Of a stretch of DNA of 64,000 bases, positions 36,749 through 49,611 are shown one piece after another. The position numbers were made by a program, and so were the translations under genes. Source of the stretch: Cloeon dipterum (Eukaryota; Arthropoda; Insecta; Ephemeroptera; Baetidae); contig NC_088789.1 of the NCBI RefSeq assembly GCF_949628265.1, positions 8,734,886 to 8,798,885 on the forward strand, written 5' to 3'. The notes under the pieces were generated by a model that made no database searches, was not told the origin of the DNA, and saw nothing but the letters and a program-made list of their open reading frames with translations. Numbering within the stretch: position 1 is the stretch's first letter; each line of letters starts with the position of its first letter.

Positions 36749-39700
36749 CTAGAATTTGGCGAATTTCGGGGGCGGCATGAGCTTTTGCTCTGTGCTGGCA
36801 GGTCTCTTTTGTGGGGGCTTTGGGCAATATCTCTCAATGAAATCCAGAAGATATTCAGTGGTGACTGGTTGGAGAATGCTTGTCATTACGCCTGCAGAAC
36901 AGATACACATGAGAAAAAACCAAGGATTAAAATGACGCACTCACCTTGCACCGTGGAGTACGCGTTTGGATATGATTTGTCAGTTCGCTCCCTCATCAAC
37001 TCCCACTCATTCCTTTCATTCAGTCGACATTCAATTATTTTCCCGTCCAGATCACGGACGGCCTTGCTGACTTTGATGGACCCATACGGTGTGCTGAGGC
37101 CACCGCAGTAGAGCTGCCCAATTTTCTTTTTGATCAGGCTAAATAAATAGCGATTTAAGTAGGTGAAAATGGGAGTGGTTGGGAGAATTTACCCTTCCCC
37201 TTCTTGCTGCACTACTTTAAGCTTGAAATCCACCGAGTTGTGAGATGAAGGTTTCCATTTCAGCACGTCATCACACCTTCCAGTGATGTAAGGCTATTAC
37301 AGAAACAAATTGAGAACTATTTTAGGAATCATTATGGTACTCACATCTTCTCTAGGCTGGAAAATCAGACCATCAGGTTCATGTGATAAGCTTTTCCTAA
37401 ACTTCTCTCCGAGCAATGACTTAGTGGAATGAATGTCAAAGAAATCTTTGCGCCGCAGGCCAAATGGTTCATCATTCCTTGAGATGATGCCTTTGGAAAT
37501 TGCCAAATGCCTTGGACTAATCACCATTTTCTGCAGGTCACGATAAAATAATTAATTCAATTACATTAAAACGTTAAGAATAACAAACCTCTATGCAATC
37601 GTAGCGCTTTCTGAAAGGTATTTGTGAGACATCTTCTCCATCACAACAAATAATATCGTAAACCAAGTATCTAGGTACGTCCTTCGTCACAGGCATGCCA
37701 TCGCTGTTTTTTTCTACAAATCGATCGATCACCATTTCCTGCAAAATAGTAGAGATATTAAAACTATGCTGTCTGATACCACATTCTAGAGCAATTTTAA
37801 AAACAAATGGCACAGTATTAATTGTGCACATCGTTTATGCTATTAAAAATTGACGTATGTAGTTCAATTTTAATAAGAGTCATAGAATAAAAAAATCAAG
37901 AATAAAATTTATACTTTCATAACTTAAAATCAATTTAAGTTTGATATCCACTCCACAATACTGAAGCTTGACATGCATGTTAAGAGTGGAGCTGACTCTA
38001 TTAATTTGGCTTGCGACAGAAGAACAAACAGCCACACTTTTGCAATGGTTTGCTCACACAAAATAGAATCCAGCCAAAAAATGTCAAGGTTAGTTTCTTT
38101 ATATGCTTTTTCTTGGTAATATAGCAATCAGGACTAACCCCATCTAACACGGTGTTAGTCAAGTGTCTTCGGCATTCCCTGTCGCTGGGGTGTGGAAAAG
38201 TGAGCCCTTCCACCTTGAAGATGCAGTGATCTCTGTCAGCAAAGTATATCTGATTGCGGCCCAGAATTAACATCATGTATCGAGTGCCGTCAGCCTTCCA
38301 GGACACCATGTAGGGCTTTTTCAATTTGAAAATGTTGGTCTGGTCCATAGACACAGGTTGGCAGCCAGGAAAACCAGTCCTGTGGCGCATATTTGATATT
38401 AATTTTTAACATGCATCACAGTTTGTACTAACGATGTCCAGTGGCAGAAGTCCTGGAACTTCCACTGCAAGTTTTGTAGCATTGGCTGCTCTGTGATTGA
38501 TGTAACGCCGCTGACTCCTTCCATGAAGACTGGATTTTTCTTGACCCTATCGCGTTTTCTTTGGCCATTGCTGAAATATAAGTTTACTTTGTGATTAAAA
38601 CTGTAAATGAGCAAATATTGCAGGTGAATTTACCTCGAATTATGTTTCAGTCCTTCGTTCTGCTCGTCTTCATCCTCTTCATCTTCATCTTCTGCAAATC
38701 AAATATTGTTATTATTCATGGGTCAGTACAGCGAGAGATTACCTTATAATTAATCTTTTTGCAATATTTTGCTAGTATTGTATGCCTTTTCTTTTAAATT
38801 GTATGTATTGACAGGCAATAAAAAACAAAAGTATATAATTAAAGACAATATTATTAAACAAAATATTTTGATTTATGATATAATTTGGTTATGTTATGCT
38901 GTGAGCGAAATTAAATCCGGGTTCAGCTAAAATAGAGGGAATGATTTTTGCTGGGTAAATTTTAGTTAGATCAATTCTGCTCACTAAATATACATTAAGA
39001 AAGAGAGTGTGACCGACAAGAACTTTATGTTATTGCTTGAAAATAGACCAAAAAACCTAAGGCTACATTAATCATTAATGAATACAAAAATGGGCACAAC
39101 AATAAGATTAAGGCATTAGTGAAAAACACACCATAACACCATGCTGGCTTTTCTGGAGCTGAAATCACGTCACTCGGGTCGTCAAAGCGTTTGGCCAGTT
39201 CAAGCAAATAATCCTGCTTGTAGATTCCGGGTTCTCTGAACTTGCTGAAAGCTTGTACAGCTGAGTCTAGACTCCAGTCCATTTCACTCACAGCAAAAGC
39301 TATCAGCATGAAACCAGTTCTGTTGAATCCGTGAGTGCAGTGCACACCTTAGATTTTGAAAATTTTTAGATAGTCTCATCATCATCGATTTAGTCTTTCA
39401 TAATATGACTCACCAATTGATTTGAGTGGGTTTTGTGCTATAAATTTTTTACAAATTCGAATAAAAACATCAGTCTGCTCTAATGAAGGAGTTTCTCCAT
39501 GACCTCTACAGGACAACTTGACGTAAGTGCAGTTTCTACTCTCCACTTCAGCTTTGTCGTAGAACCTTGATGTGTTCGTCAGATCAATCCAAAGACCAAT
39601 TTCACACTAAAACATAGCTAATAAATGTAAAATTTGCATAATCTACGCTTAAGATCAGCTCACCTTGTAGCTCTTGAGTGAGTCGAATAGCATGCTTGGG

Positions 39701-39849
39701 GGAAACCTGTACTCGAGGCTGACTTTGTCGTCATACCTGGAGTCCAATGGAGTTTTGAACGCGAGGAACTTGTTGAATAACAAAGAACCCGATTTGCGTG
39801 GACAATGCAGCCATCGAGGAGGAATCGGTCCAGGATCCTGGGAGCCCAT
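36749..39849 (-). CDS. RNGTT: Bifunctional mRNA capping enzyme (RNA triphosphatase + guanylyltransferase), 11 exons, 601 aa
   Basis: Nuclear enzyme that removes the gamma-phosphate of nascent RNA polymerase II transcripts and then transfers GMP to give GpppN. Exons 39664-39849, 39414-39606, 39132-39347, 38634-38691, 38433-38570, 38139-38379, 37589-37738, 37345-37530, 37193-37293, 36945-37138 and 36749-36891 join in frame to 601 codons plus stop, close to the 597 of human RNGTT. The start [20 protein letters not shown] matches the family N-terminus. The cysteine-phosphatase loop is [10 protein letters not shown] with the nucleophile at about Cys130. A Glu/Asp-rich linker ([13 protein letters not shown]) separates the domains. 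Guanylyltransferase motif I is [12 protein letters not shown] with the GMP-binding Lys at about 292; later motifs include [10 protein letters not shown] and [18 protein letters not shown]. The tail ends [11 protein letters not shown]. All catalytic residues are present. Identity is very secure. Confidence 0.97.
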
Positions 39850-42121
39850 CTTTATCTTTATGTAACTGTGTCAGCGATGAGTGAAAGGCAGTTGATGTAC
39901 GCGTCTACAACGGACCTCTCACGACTTCGCGACTGCAGCTGTCGATTGCGTTTGCCACGAGCGCTTAAACACCCAACCCAAACAATTTTCAGACAGAGAA
40001 AAAGTTTGTGCACGACTTCACAGAAAATCAGATTGCAAAATTCAGCAGGAGAGTCTCATACGACGGGAAACTGGCCGATGTTTTCAAGATTCTACTCGTT
40101 TGAAGCCGCCATGTTAAAACTGAAACAAAAGACAATCAGAGGAGTCTGCACCAATAGTATAAATAGTCACACTTTTGGCGCGTAAACAAGGTACAGTTCA
40201 AAAGTTTCGCACGGTCTGGTTCGTCTAGGTGACAAAACCAAACAAAGAGGAAGTGTGATTTTTAGTATGTGTACGATAGATACATTAAATTTTTTTTAAA
40301 TTTTCGTTGTATATAATATTGATGTTTATAATGAATCTTGGAATCTTGTTTTTTTCCCTGGTTCTGGTAGTTCTGGTAGGAATCCAATAACGTTTCCCAG
40401 AAAACAATTTATTTAAAACTATCCTCATCAATGTTGCTAGAAAAATTGGGAATGAATTTTTACTAGATAGTAAGCATTAAATAAATGTGATTTTAATATT
40501 TACCACATTATATTTTCAGTCTGCATCATCTGCACTTAATTTATATTTATGATGATTTATAAATTGTATTTAATTTTGTTTATTTTCAATTTTGAGGACA
40601 AAAGTCCATGACAAAAGCAGAAAACGGGGGGGGGGGGGGCTTGATATTGCGGAAATGTAGCCTCTAAAAGACCATGACGTGTTTTTTGATCTAAAGAGAT
40701 GAGTGAGGACGCAGTTACCATGACGACGCCGGCGGCGGGCGCATCAGTTTGTTGTTGTGCCGGCGCCATACCGAACCAAATCATATTCCCTCTGCCAGGC
40801 TCAAAAGTTTTGATAATATTCGCGTATCCATGACGACAAATGAAATCAGCGGTGCAACCTGACAGTTTTCCCAGCCTTTACTCCTCCTGCTCTTTTCTCT
40901 CTCATCTCCCGCTGTATATACGCCGTGTGTGCGCGCCGCGCGTCCACGCGCTTTTTGCCGACTTACTCAATCGAAAATAATATAATTCCGTACCTTCCCC
41001 TGCTTGAGCATCAAACACGTATTATTGTTCTTTCCTCAAGTGGAAGTCGAGTGCGACGATATTCACTCACGCTTATTCAAATTTGGAAAAGCAGCTCGCA
41101 TCAAAACGCCATATTATTTGTTGGAACATAAGCCCGCATGAAGAAGGATCTTACTGTAGTTTACAATTCTTTTTACGATATACGTATACAGCGAGTTGAC
41201 TGATTTAAAATTTAACTGTAAATTTATGCCCCAGAAGTATGTATCAATTTTGACATTGAACTGAGAATTTTAGTCTGACATGTCTTGAATTTTCTCAAAA
41301 TACGCTGATTTTGATAGCATTATTTTCATCATTAAGGACGGACGGATTTTTCCCCATTGTCATAATAAAGATTTTCTTTCTTTGAAGTAGCTTCAAATAA
41401 AAGAATCAAGTTTTGAGCTTTTCTTTTTTTAAGAAGGGATTTCCGTCACAGCGAATGTGGGATTAGTGAGATTCCGTCGCTGGCTATTCTTTCTAACCGC
41501 CCGCGGGCTCAACAATGAATAAAATCGGCAATTTTCAACGATCGGCGTGGCTTCAAAATTTCCTGCAGCTAATTCTGCGATTTTAAATTTTCTTTTGCTA
41601 GAACTGTTCTACTGCGTTAGGCCTGACAATGAGGAGCCAAAACAGCGGCTAAATAGCAGCACAAGAAAATGCGAGACAATCTTATTTTCAAAATTTTTTA
41701 TTTTGGCCACCCATCCTGCTTTGAAATCTACACACATCAGTAAAACCATTGATTAATATGCTTAATATAATTTAACTCCGCGAGTGTGTGTATTATTTTC
41801 GATTTTATCTATCAATTTTTTTACTTCATCGAGTCCATATAGAGGGGATAACACATGAACATAATTATAATAATTCTCAAAATTAAACAAAGTGAATCAT
41901 TGAAGAAACACTCACAAACAGCTTACCGAAATGTCTTTGTAGGTTTGATATATTAATTCAATTAAGGCTTAACTGGCAATTTATCAAAACCTAAAATGAC
42001 CTTATATTGATTTAACAGAAAATGAAATGGAAATCAATTTACACAGCAATATATAGCAATTATTTTTATTTCGGAACTGCAAATAAAAATAACCGCATCG
42101 TCTTTAAATTTAAAATCGACG
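39850..42121. other. Intergenic stretch: capping-enzyme promoter, G-run, possible orphan exon
   Basis: The first 350 bp should be the capping-enzyme promoter and 5' UTR. At about 40627-40640 there is an unbroken run of G (about 14). On the minus strand, 40719-40784 could be a short first coding exon (MAPAQQQTDAPAAGVVM, then GTAACT as donor), with TATATA near 40915 upstream, but no partner exon was found. 41.1-42.1 kb is AT-rich with nothing coding; TTTATT near 42065 may be the polyA signal of gene A. Confidence 0.4.
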
Positions 42122-44774
42122 TCATTTCTTCTTTCCCGATTTCGGTGGACCTGGAGAACCTGGGTAGAAAATATTAAAATAATCTTGGAGCAGACGGAAT
42201 CTAAGCTGTTGTACTCTACCTTTTCGAAAGATACTCCTCAGCAAATTCATTATCGGTGCCTCTATTGCCAGATAAAGTAAAACGGACACAGGCAGGCACA
42301 AAATTAAGTAGGCGTCGAAATCGTAGAACTATATATCAAAGATAATAATATCAATTTCTGTGCTTTCTTGCAGTCTAAAATATTAACCGCTTCAAAATTC
42401 GAAATATAGTTTGCTGTTCGTCGCAGTCCTCGTTGGAAATTAATTATATCTTGGTGGACCAAGTAGAAAGCAAAACTCAATTTGCTTAGCGGCAAGAAGA
42501 ATTTCCATGAAAGGATGCTATTCACAGGGCCTATCAGAGAAAATTTGAATTTATTATTAATCGACTTGCAAACAATTCGCAACACAACCTCCGTAGCCAT
42601 TAACGCAGGCCCAAATGACCCAGCCAACTCCAAGGGCCCAGCCAAGTTTGTGCAAACTGGCATAGAAAGCAGCGGCAACAGGCTCATACGTGTAATCCAA
42701 GTCGTAGACAATTAAAATTGAATAGACAATTGTCAGACACACTAATGTGCTCAAAAACCATCCAAGAGCCACAGCCCATTTTGGCAGTTTAATATTTCTT
42801 TTCTTGCTCAAAATGTAGCCAAGCGCCATTCCAACTAAATATGGCATAGCTCGCAGTGGAGTGTTTCGGTAATAGAGGTCCATGTAGCGGCTTATGTCTG
42901 TTCTGATGGAGAAGATTATTTTCAGAGGAATATTGATTTAAATAGTTAAATCATACCCTGGCTTCATGATGAAGGTCCAAGGAAACCTTTCGACGTAAGT
43001 AACTCCAAACATGGCACCAAAGCAAGCGCACGATAATATTGCTATCAAGCCCAGTCCATAATTCGGCCACTTCAATAATGGAATTATCACAATTGGCGCT
43101 AAGAGTGCCAGTTGCATGTCTACACTCAAATACCATGCCTGTCCCAAGCACTTAACAGGGAAGATAAATTTTAAGAAAAACAGGAAAATTTAAAATGCTC
43201 ACATTGTCATAAACGTAATTCGATATATAAAGCAATGTTGGCCACCAGTTCTCTCTGCAAATTGTTCGACTAAAACCAGCCGTTATGTACCACATTGGAC
43301 CCTGGCCAATGTAAATGTGCAGTGATGATAGGTACCATGTGACAACTGCAAGCGCTGGCGTAATCCTGAATTAAAAAATTGTTATTATTCTAAATATTTT
43401 TTTGTTTTCATCTACAACCTTAAATATCTATAGATGTAATATTTCCAAATGTTGAACTTTCTGCCTTTTGACTGGTCCACCAATGGAACATAGGTGACTA
43501 AAATTCCGCCGAGCAAAAAGAAAGTGTCAACTGACAGGTATCCATTCATCAAAGGAGCCATGCTCCACATGCGAGTAGCCTATAAAATTAAATTAGTGAA
43601 ATGAAAGGTTTTAACGTCAATTTGAAAAATACTTACCTTTAATTGGACAGAAACATAATTGATGACGGGGAAAGAAATTGCAAACATGTAAGTATGTCCC
43701 AAAATGACCCACATCAAAGAGATGACGCGCATGCCATGCAGGCAGCTTAACTGGCCTGGAGCTGGGTTCGAGGGCAATTTCACTAAATCGCCAACATTGG
43801 TTTGCAACGAAAATGATTTGACAAAAATTTTCCAGCCTGTAAAGCACATTTAAGCTCAAAATCAAACAATTTAAGCTTGAAATTTAGCTCTTATTTACCC
43901 GAATTTTCTATGTTTGGGATGAAGAGTTCGTAGAGAGAAGAAAAGCAAATCCAGCTTGCAACTATTACCACGAATCCACTGAGTTTTCATTAAACTATGA
44001 TTATTATACAGGAATGGTTGAGCACAATCTTACATGAAGCACCAAGTCAGCGCATCAAATTTTTCTGATCCATCTCCCTCGTAGTAGCACGAATTAGGTG
44101 CAATGGATGAGTTCGATTCAATCCCAAAAATATTTGAAAAAGCACCCATGTTGAAATTCGCGACCTCTGTAACCTCTTCATCCGTGCACGAGGAAGGAGC
44201 ACAGATGGCCCACAAGAAGGGCAGTTGGATTGTTTGTGCTGACCGTGTGGCGCCTCTCTGCGATATTTAATACGCTTTGTTTAAAGAGCCCTATCGAAAC
44301 ATAATATTAAATCTGAATCACATTTGTCAATTCGCTGACAGCCTTTTGAAGCGCAAGGGCATTAACAATGGTTTCATTCAACATGTCAGTCTGTGCAGTA
44401 CTCTGAAAACCAAAATTGAAGTGACAATATTTGCCCTTAAATCTTGGGGTTCCTGAGTCATCATTTGGCCCTCGGACAGCGATGCACTGATCGAAATTTC
44501 CCAACTGGACCAAAAACTGTCCCTCTAAAATGGTTCCAGTCGGATACTTCACAGAAGAGTCGAGCACTGAATAGAAAAAATTGCATTATACATCTGTATA
44601 GTAATTTGATATCATTTTTAGCTTACTTTCCCAAGACCATAGTTGAAAATTTGAAAGTCCTTGAATGTAGTCCTGTATGTCTTTTTGACAGTCCGCATTT
44701 GCGTGTCTAATAATCAATATAGCCACCAGAGTGATTATTTTTGGGCTCATGATTTTAGCACCTATTGAGAGCAC
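42122..44774 (-). CDS. NRF-6/Drop-dead-like acyltransferase, array gene A, 12 exons, 664 aa
   Basis: Member of the family of C. elegans NRF-6 and fly Drop-dead: secreted NRF domain followed by a multi-pass acyltransferase-3 domain, with proposed roles in lipid handling at epithelia. Exons: 44627-44750 (or from 44774), 44322-44566, 44034-44257, 43899-43978, 43637-43836, 43419-43579, 43203-43365, 42957-43150, 42589-42902, 42388-42530, 42220-42328, 42122-42159. The ATG at 44750 (MSPKIITLVAILIIRHANAD) gives a clean signal peptide; the in-frame ATG at 44774 adds eight residues. NRF-domain cysteines appear in NFDQC, KYC, CAPSSC and WCF. The acyltransferase block HGMRVISLMWVILGHTY carries the conserved Arg and His (about residues 261 and 272), followed by VDTFFLLGG and WACVNGYGG. 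It is the right-to-left last and most divergent copy, with the longest intergenic gap to its neighbour. The tail is short and basic (SPGPPKSGKKK). The donor after exon 2 (AAAT, GTGATT) is weak but fixed by phase. Confidence 0.88.
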
Positions 44775-46032
44775 ATGAGCTGGGCGCGAGTTAATTTAAA
44801 TATGAGACGCTTGATGACTCAACACAGTTATATATCTGTGCGAATCTTTAAGTTATGTGATTGCATCATTATCAAGATGACTCACATTCTCTATCGTTTT
44901 TTTTTGTTAAAGTGGCTAAAGATGATTGAACCAATGTGCCAGCTGTCGTCCTTGGCGATCGATAAGTGATAAAACTGAAAGAGGTGGTATCAAAGAATAG
45001 AAAAACCCTAAAATTCTCAAGAATTGTTACGTGTAAACAGAAAACATATATTTTATGAATATATACGTGGATATTTTGACATTGTTTGCCTCTTGTCATG
45101 CTTGACTATGACCCATGACCAAGAGAAGTCTCTATTCTTTAAGAAAAAATAAATTGCATGAAGTTGAATGCTTTGTTATAAAAACACGCTCCATTAGAGT
45201 TTTGCAGAATATTAAAAGTTTTAATCAAATATAATTTACAACCTTGTATACTTTAATTTTTTACTCAATTTTACGATTCATTTGTAAAACTAAATTAGGA
45301 GCTAATAAAAGCTGTAGCTGTATATAATTTTACTTCACACCTGAACTTTTTCAAAAAGCGTGAGTGTGCGGTGAACCAGTTTTAATGCGCGCGTGTGATA
45401 GGTGGGATAGTGGTTTGCACGTGCGCCTCCAGCCACCCCCGACCCGCAGCGTTTTCGGCCAACGCGTATTTTAATTCAGGGTCGTAAGGGTTTTCCCACA
45501 TTGTCGTATTTGCTTTCAGACCATGAGAAGTTGCAACAAATTCTATAAAGTGATAAAGTCGGCAACTCTCTTAGTGCTCTCCAAGCTCCAAGCCACACGA
45601 CGAAGGCAAATTCTGAATTGTCTTGACTAAAATTTTCACCGCCACTTCCCAATAGCAACGAGCGTTTAATTTGTTTGATTGTTTAATGTAAAAGGAATTA
45701 AAATTAAAAATTTAACAATGCAAGGCATTATGGTATTGATTTAAATAATCGATTTTCATTTTTAAAAATTTGATTACATTGAAGTGCATGTTAAATAAAA
45801 AAGATAAATGATCTTGAGACGAAAGATTTATAGCAGCATCTAAATTTAAATTATCTTCTTCATAATGTTTAATAGCAAATTATTGACAACTAGCGAGTCT
45901 CACATTTTTTTAAGTTCCATATAAAATAATTAGTCGGTCGAGGATATTAATTTAACGTCTGGTATTTTATTTTCAATTAAAATCATTGCAAGTTGATTAG
46001 ATTGCATGATACTGGAACTTCCGAAACCATTA
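44775..46032. other. Intergenic stretch between array genes A and B
   Basis: Includes the upstream region of gene A with a double GATA-type site (CGATAAGTGATAAAAC, about 44959-44974) and a relic of exon 3 of a lost array gene (separate entry). No other coding sequence is seen. Confidence 0.5.
45494..45607 (-). pseudogene. Isolated relic of exon 3 of an NRF-family array gene
   Basis: This 114-bp segment matches gene B exon 3 (about 48570-48670) over its whole length: both carry the codons for PSSCGLEGAKRVADF and the string ACAATGTGGGAA. The relic has small insertions and deletions that break the frame, lacks the surrounding exon ends, and has no neighbouring exons 2, 4 or 5. The 60-codon ORF across it (45476-45658) is a by-product in a shifted frame. 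It is best read as the remains of a seventh array gene, or a small ectopic copy. High nucleotide identity to gene B implies it is not very old. Confidence 0.75.
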
Positions 46033-49000
46033 TCAAGCTTTCTTTCCAAGAATTTTCTCAATCCGGCTTGTAGCGGGATCTGTGAAAAGTAAAAAATATT
46101 GATAAATCCTAAAATGAACGTTATAGACGCACATACCTGCACTCTTTTGTTTCTTGAAAGCTAAACGCATTAAATTCATTGATGGTGCTTCTACTACCAG
46201 GTAAAGTATGATAGTGTACGGGAAAGTCAATATTATGAAGGAGCCTAAGAGGTACAACTGAAAAATTTGTGTTAAAAATATAAAAAAATACAGTGTAAAT
46301 ATTACATTTTCGAAATGCGACACAAAGTAGGGGGTTCTACGAAGTCCCGCGTACACGTTCATTGCTAATAAGTGCGTCAAATAGCAACAAAACGTTAGTT
46401 TGCTTGCTGGGACGAAATATTTCCACGAAAGGATTTTATCCACAATTCCTAAAGCAACACATTATTATTTTATTTTATCAAAGTTAAAGCATATTATTAT
46501 TTTGGAACGATATTTATATTCTGGTATTAGTTTTTACCTCCGTATCCGTTTACACAGGCCCAAATTATCCAGGAGAGACTTATTGCCCATGCAGGTTTGT
46601 GCAGGCTCGAATAGAATGCAGCTTCCAGTGCATTTTGTACAAAGCCTTCCGAGTACGGTATAAGAATTAGAAATATCACTGCAAGGGCAAGAGCCGTGCT
46701 GACGAGCCATCCGAGGGCAACACTCCACCTTGGCAAAGGCACGCGAGTTTTCTTGCTCAAGAAATAGCCAAGGGCCATTCCAATAAGATATGGGGACGCC
46801 CTCATCGGAGTGTTTTCATACATGATGTCCCAATAGCGATCAATGACATCAGTTCTGGAAATGTTGAATGAGCGAGCCATAAAAACCAAAAATTATGTAT
46901 GATAAAAACCGCAATGTAGTTTTATTTGTAATTTTATGACTTAAAAACAGGCAACAATCATTGCCGACGGTTGATTTTTTTTTTAATTTCAATCATATAT
47001 AAATTGGACTGTATATAAGCCAATCAATTATTGATTATATTTTGATAGTGAGCTTAAATTTCTTGTATTACAATCTTTTTTAAGTATCTGTATATGATTA
47101 TATATTCAGGAACTATTTTTAAAATGTCTCAATGCCCAATAGCGCATTTTTATATGTATATTTTTTCTTTTGAAAAATGTAATAAATAATAATAAACTGA
47201 ATTAAATTATATTCCTGTTAACTAAAGTAATAAAGTCAAAGAATTGTTCTTAAATAGTATGAGTTGAAATATTTGAATAAAAGATTATTACTCCACTCCA
47301 AGGAACACCATAGTCCATGGCAAATTCTCGGTGTAGGTCACAGCAAAAATGGCAGCAATTGAGCCCAGCGTCAGAATGCAAATTGCACCTAGCCCAACTT
47401 TGGGCCACTTCATAAGTGGATAAATAATTAATGGGGCCAAAAGAGCAAGCTGCATGTCCACGCATAGATACCAGGTGTGCCCCATGCACTGGAAATATAT
47501 AAAATATATATTATACAAGTTATGAAAATTTACACCTATTTTTTTAAATGTTGCCTTTCATATGTTTGTCATTAACTTATTTGTAAAAGTTTTGTCTGCA
47601 GTTGAAAACTGTAATTTATTTTCATGCTTACATATTCAAAAAAGTAATTTGAAATGTAGAGAAGATTTGCCCACCAATTTTCCTGGCAAATGCCTAGAGC
47701 GTAGCGGAAGCTAACGAACCAGAGCGGCCCTTTCCCTGAGTATATGCTCACTGTAGAAGTAAACCAGATAGCCACTGCCAGTGGAATAGATATCCTATGG
47801 TTTTAAAGAAGAAATTTAGTTAATTTTAAACCATAAGCTCGGCCTTATTACGATTTATATAATATATTATTTAGTATTGAATTACCTCAAGTATCTGTAG
47901 AGGTAGTATTTAAACACGTTGAATTTCCTTCCTTTCGCCAAGTCCATCATTGGAATATACACAGTAAGCAGACCACTTAGCAGGAAGAAAGTGTCCACTG
48001 CCATGTAGCCATTGAGAATGGGAGCCATGAACCATTGATGCGAGAACTAAATAGATGCAATTTATTTGAATTCTGGTACAACTAAACAAATCAAATATGT
48101 ATATTTACCTCCTCTCCATATGAAACATAATTTTGAACAGGCAGGCCTCCAGCAATGGAATATGTATGACACAAGACAATCCACATCATTGACAGGGTCC
48201 TCATGCCGTGCAAGCATCCCAACTGACCTGGTACGTGGGCCTTGGGAAGTCTCAATAAATCCTTGAACAGGGTTTGCTTGAGGGAAAACGCGTTGAAAAT
48301 AGATTTCCAGCCTTTAAATTCATATTTAAAAATTCAAATTAACAAAATTCACGAGCAGTTTGCTACCTGAATATTGATGAGTAGGATGTCGCAATTCCAA
48401 AAGAGTAGATACGCATATCAGACAGATTAAAATAGCGACGAATGCTCTAGAAAAGGATGAATTCATAAATTATGCCTAATTTTTTTCTTCAAATTTAAAA
48501 TTATACATGAAACACCAGGACGCTGCATCAATCACATAGGTTCCATCATTTTCATGGTAACAAGTGTCTTCCCACATTGTCGTATTTGCTATCAGACCAT
48601 AGGATGCTGCAAAGAACCGCGTATTAAAGTCGGCAACGCGCTTGGCGCCTTCCAAGCCACAAGACGAAGGCACGCACACTCCCCACAACGTGGGCAAAAC
48701 CAAAGGCTCAGTCATTGTTCTTCCAGTGCGAAACTAAACAGAAACATAAATAAATGTCATCCATTTTTGTGTTAATCACAAGTTTACATTTGTCATCCTT
48801 TGCACATTCTGTTGGAATTGAATGTTCCTAGTAAAACTAGCATTTGGAGGTAGCTGAAGTCCTACGGCGAACTGACAGTACTGGCCAGTGAATCTCGGTG
48901 GTCCTCCATTTGGCCCGGCTGGCCCATTTATTGCCACGCACTGGTCAAAATTGGCAAGCTGATAGAGAAATGCAAGTTCCATGTAGCCGTCAGTCATGAA

Positions 49001-49245
49001 TTTAGTCGATGAATCGAACACTTTGGAGCATGATTATTGCACGTGAAAGTAAGTGTTACATTAGAAGACGTACTTTCCAGAGACCACAATTGAAGTTTGG
49101 AAGGGTCAACGCCGCTCAACCCATTGATATAGTCGTCCACATCGGTATCGCAGTCCGCATTAGCGTAAGAAGCAAATATCAGGCAAAATACAACTATTCC
49201 TGTCCAAATCCCCATTCTGTTGTGATAATTCAAACGACTCTCCAA
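46033..49245 (-). CDS. NRF-6/Drop-dead-like acyltransferase, array gene B, 12 exons, 677 aa
   Basis: Same architecture as gene A. Exons: 49074-49215, 48788-49020, 48507-48733, 48367-48446, 48109-48311, 47886-48046, 47632-47794, 47292-47488, 46538-46854, 46306-46448, 46137-46257, 46033-46079; all phases close. The start at 49215 (MGIWTGIVVFCLIFASYANA) gives a signal peptide cleaved before DCDTDVDDYI; an in-frame ATG at 49245 (MESRLNYHNR) would put a polar stretch in front. The NRF domain has NFDQC, GQYC, CVPSSC and WCF; the acyltransferase block is HGMRTLSMMWIVLCHTY with Arg and His present, then AVDTFFLLSGLL and WACVNGYGG. The C-terminal tail (KKQKSADPATSRIEKILGKK) is basic and comes from a small last exon. 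Closest relative in the array is C. Membrane topology: signal peptide, large extracellular or luminal N-domain, about eleven TM helices. Confidence 0.9.
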
Positions 49246-49611
49246 TGAACCAAGTTAGAGGAGACATTATATTGAGACGCTTTTTTATCAAATCAAGATA
49301 TATGATATCAAGCTACGACAGTCCAGTCTCGGTTATTATGTGATTCATATTAATAGCTTGCTTCACAAAGGCGAGAATATTTTAGAGTTATCGAATAAGA
49401 TAGGTTTTCCAATGACGCGCGCAGTTCTTCAATAAGGCCAAAAAAGGAAAATATTTATTGCATCATTTGATAAATATAAATCATGACGTACGTAATTATC
49501 TTGCAATTGAAAATTTATTTCAAGCTGCGTGGGAGTAACTCCTTTTATGACTTCTTTTCAAGCATTTTATTTGTGTTGCCCGATGTTGGTCCTATATCAA
49601 TTCAATATATT

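Noticed and set aside
39025-39345. Hydrophobic C-terminal extension of the capping-enzyme phosphatase exon
   Set aside because: It is read-through into the intron; a good donor at 39131 and the phase of the next exon fix the boundary.
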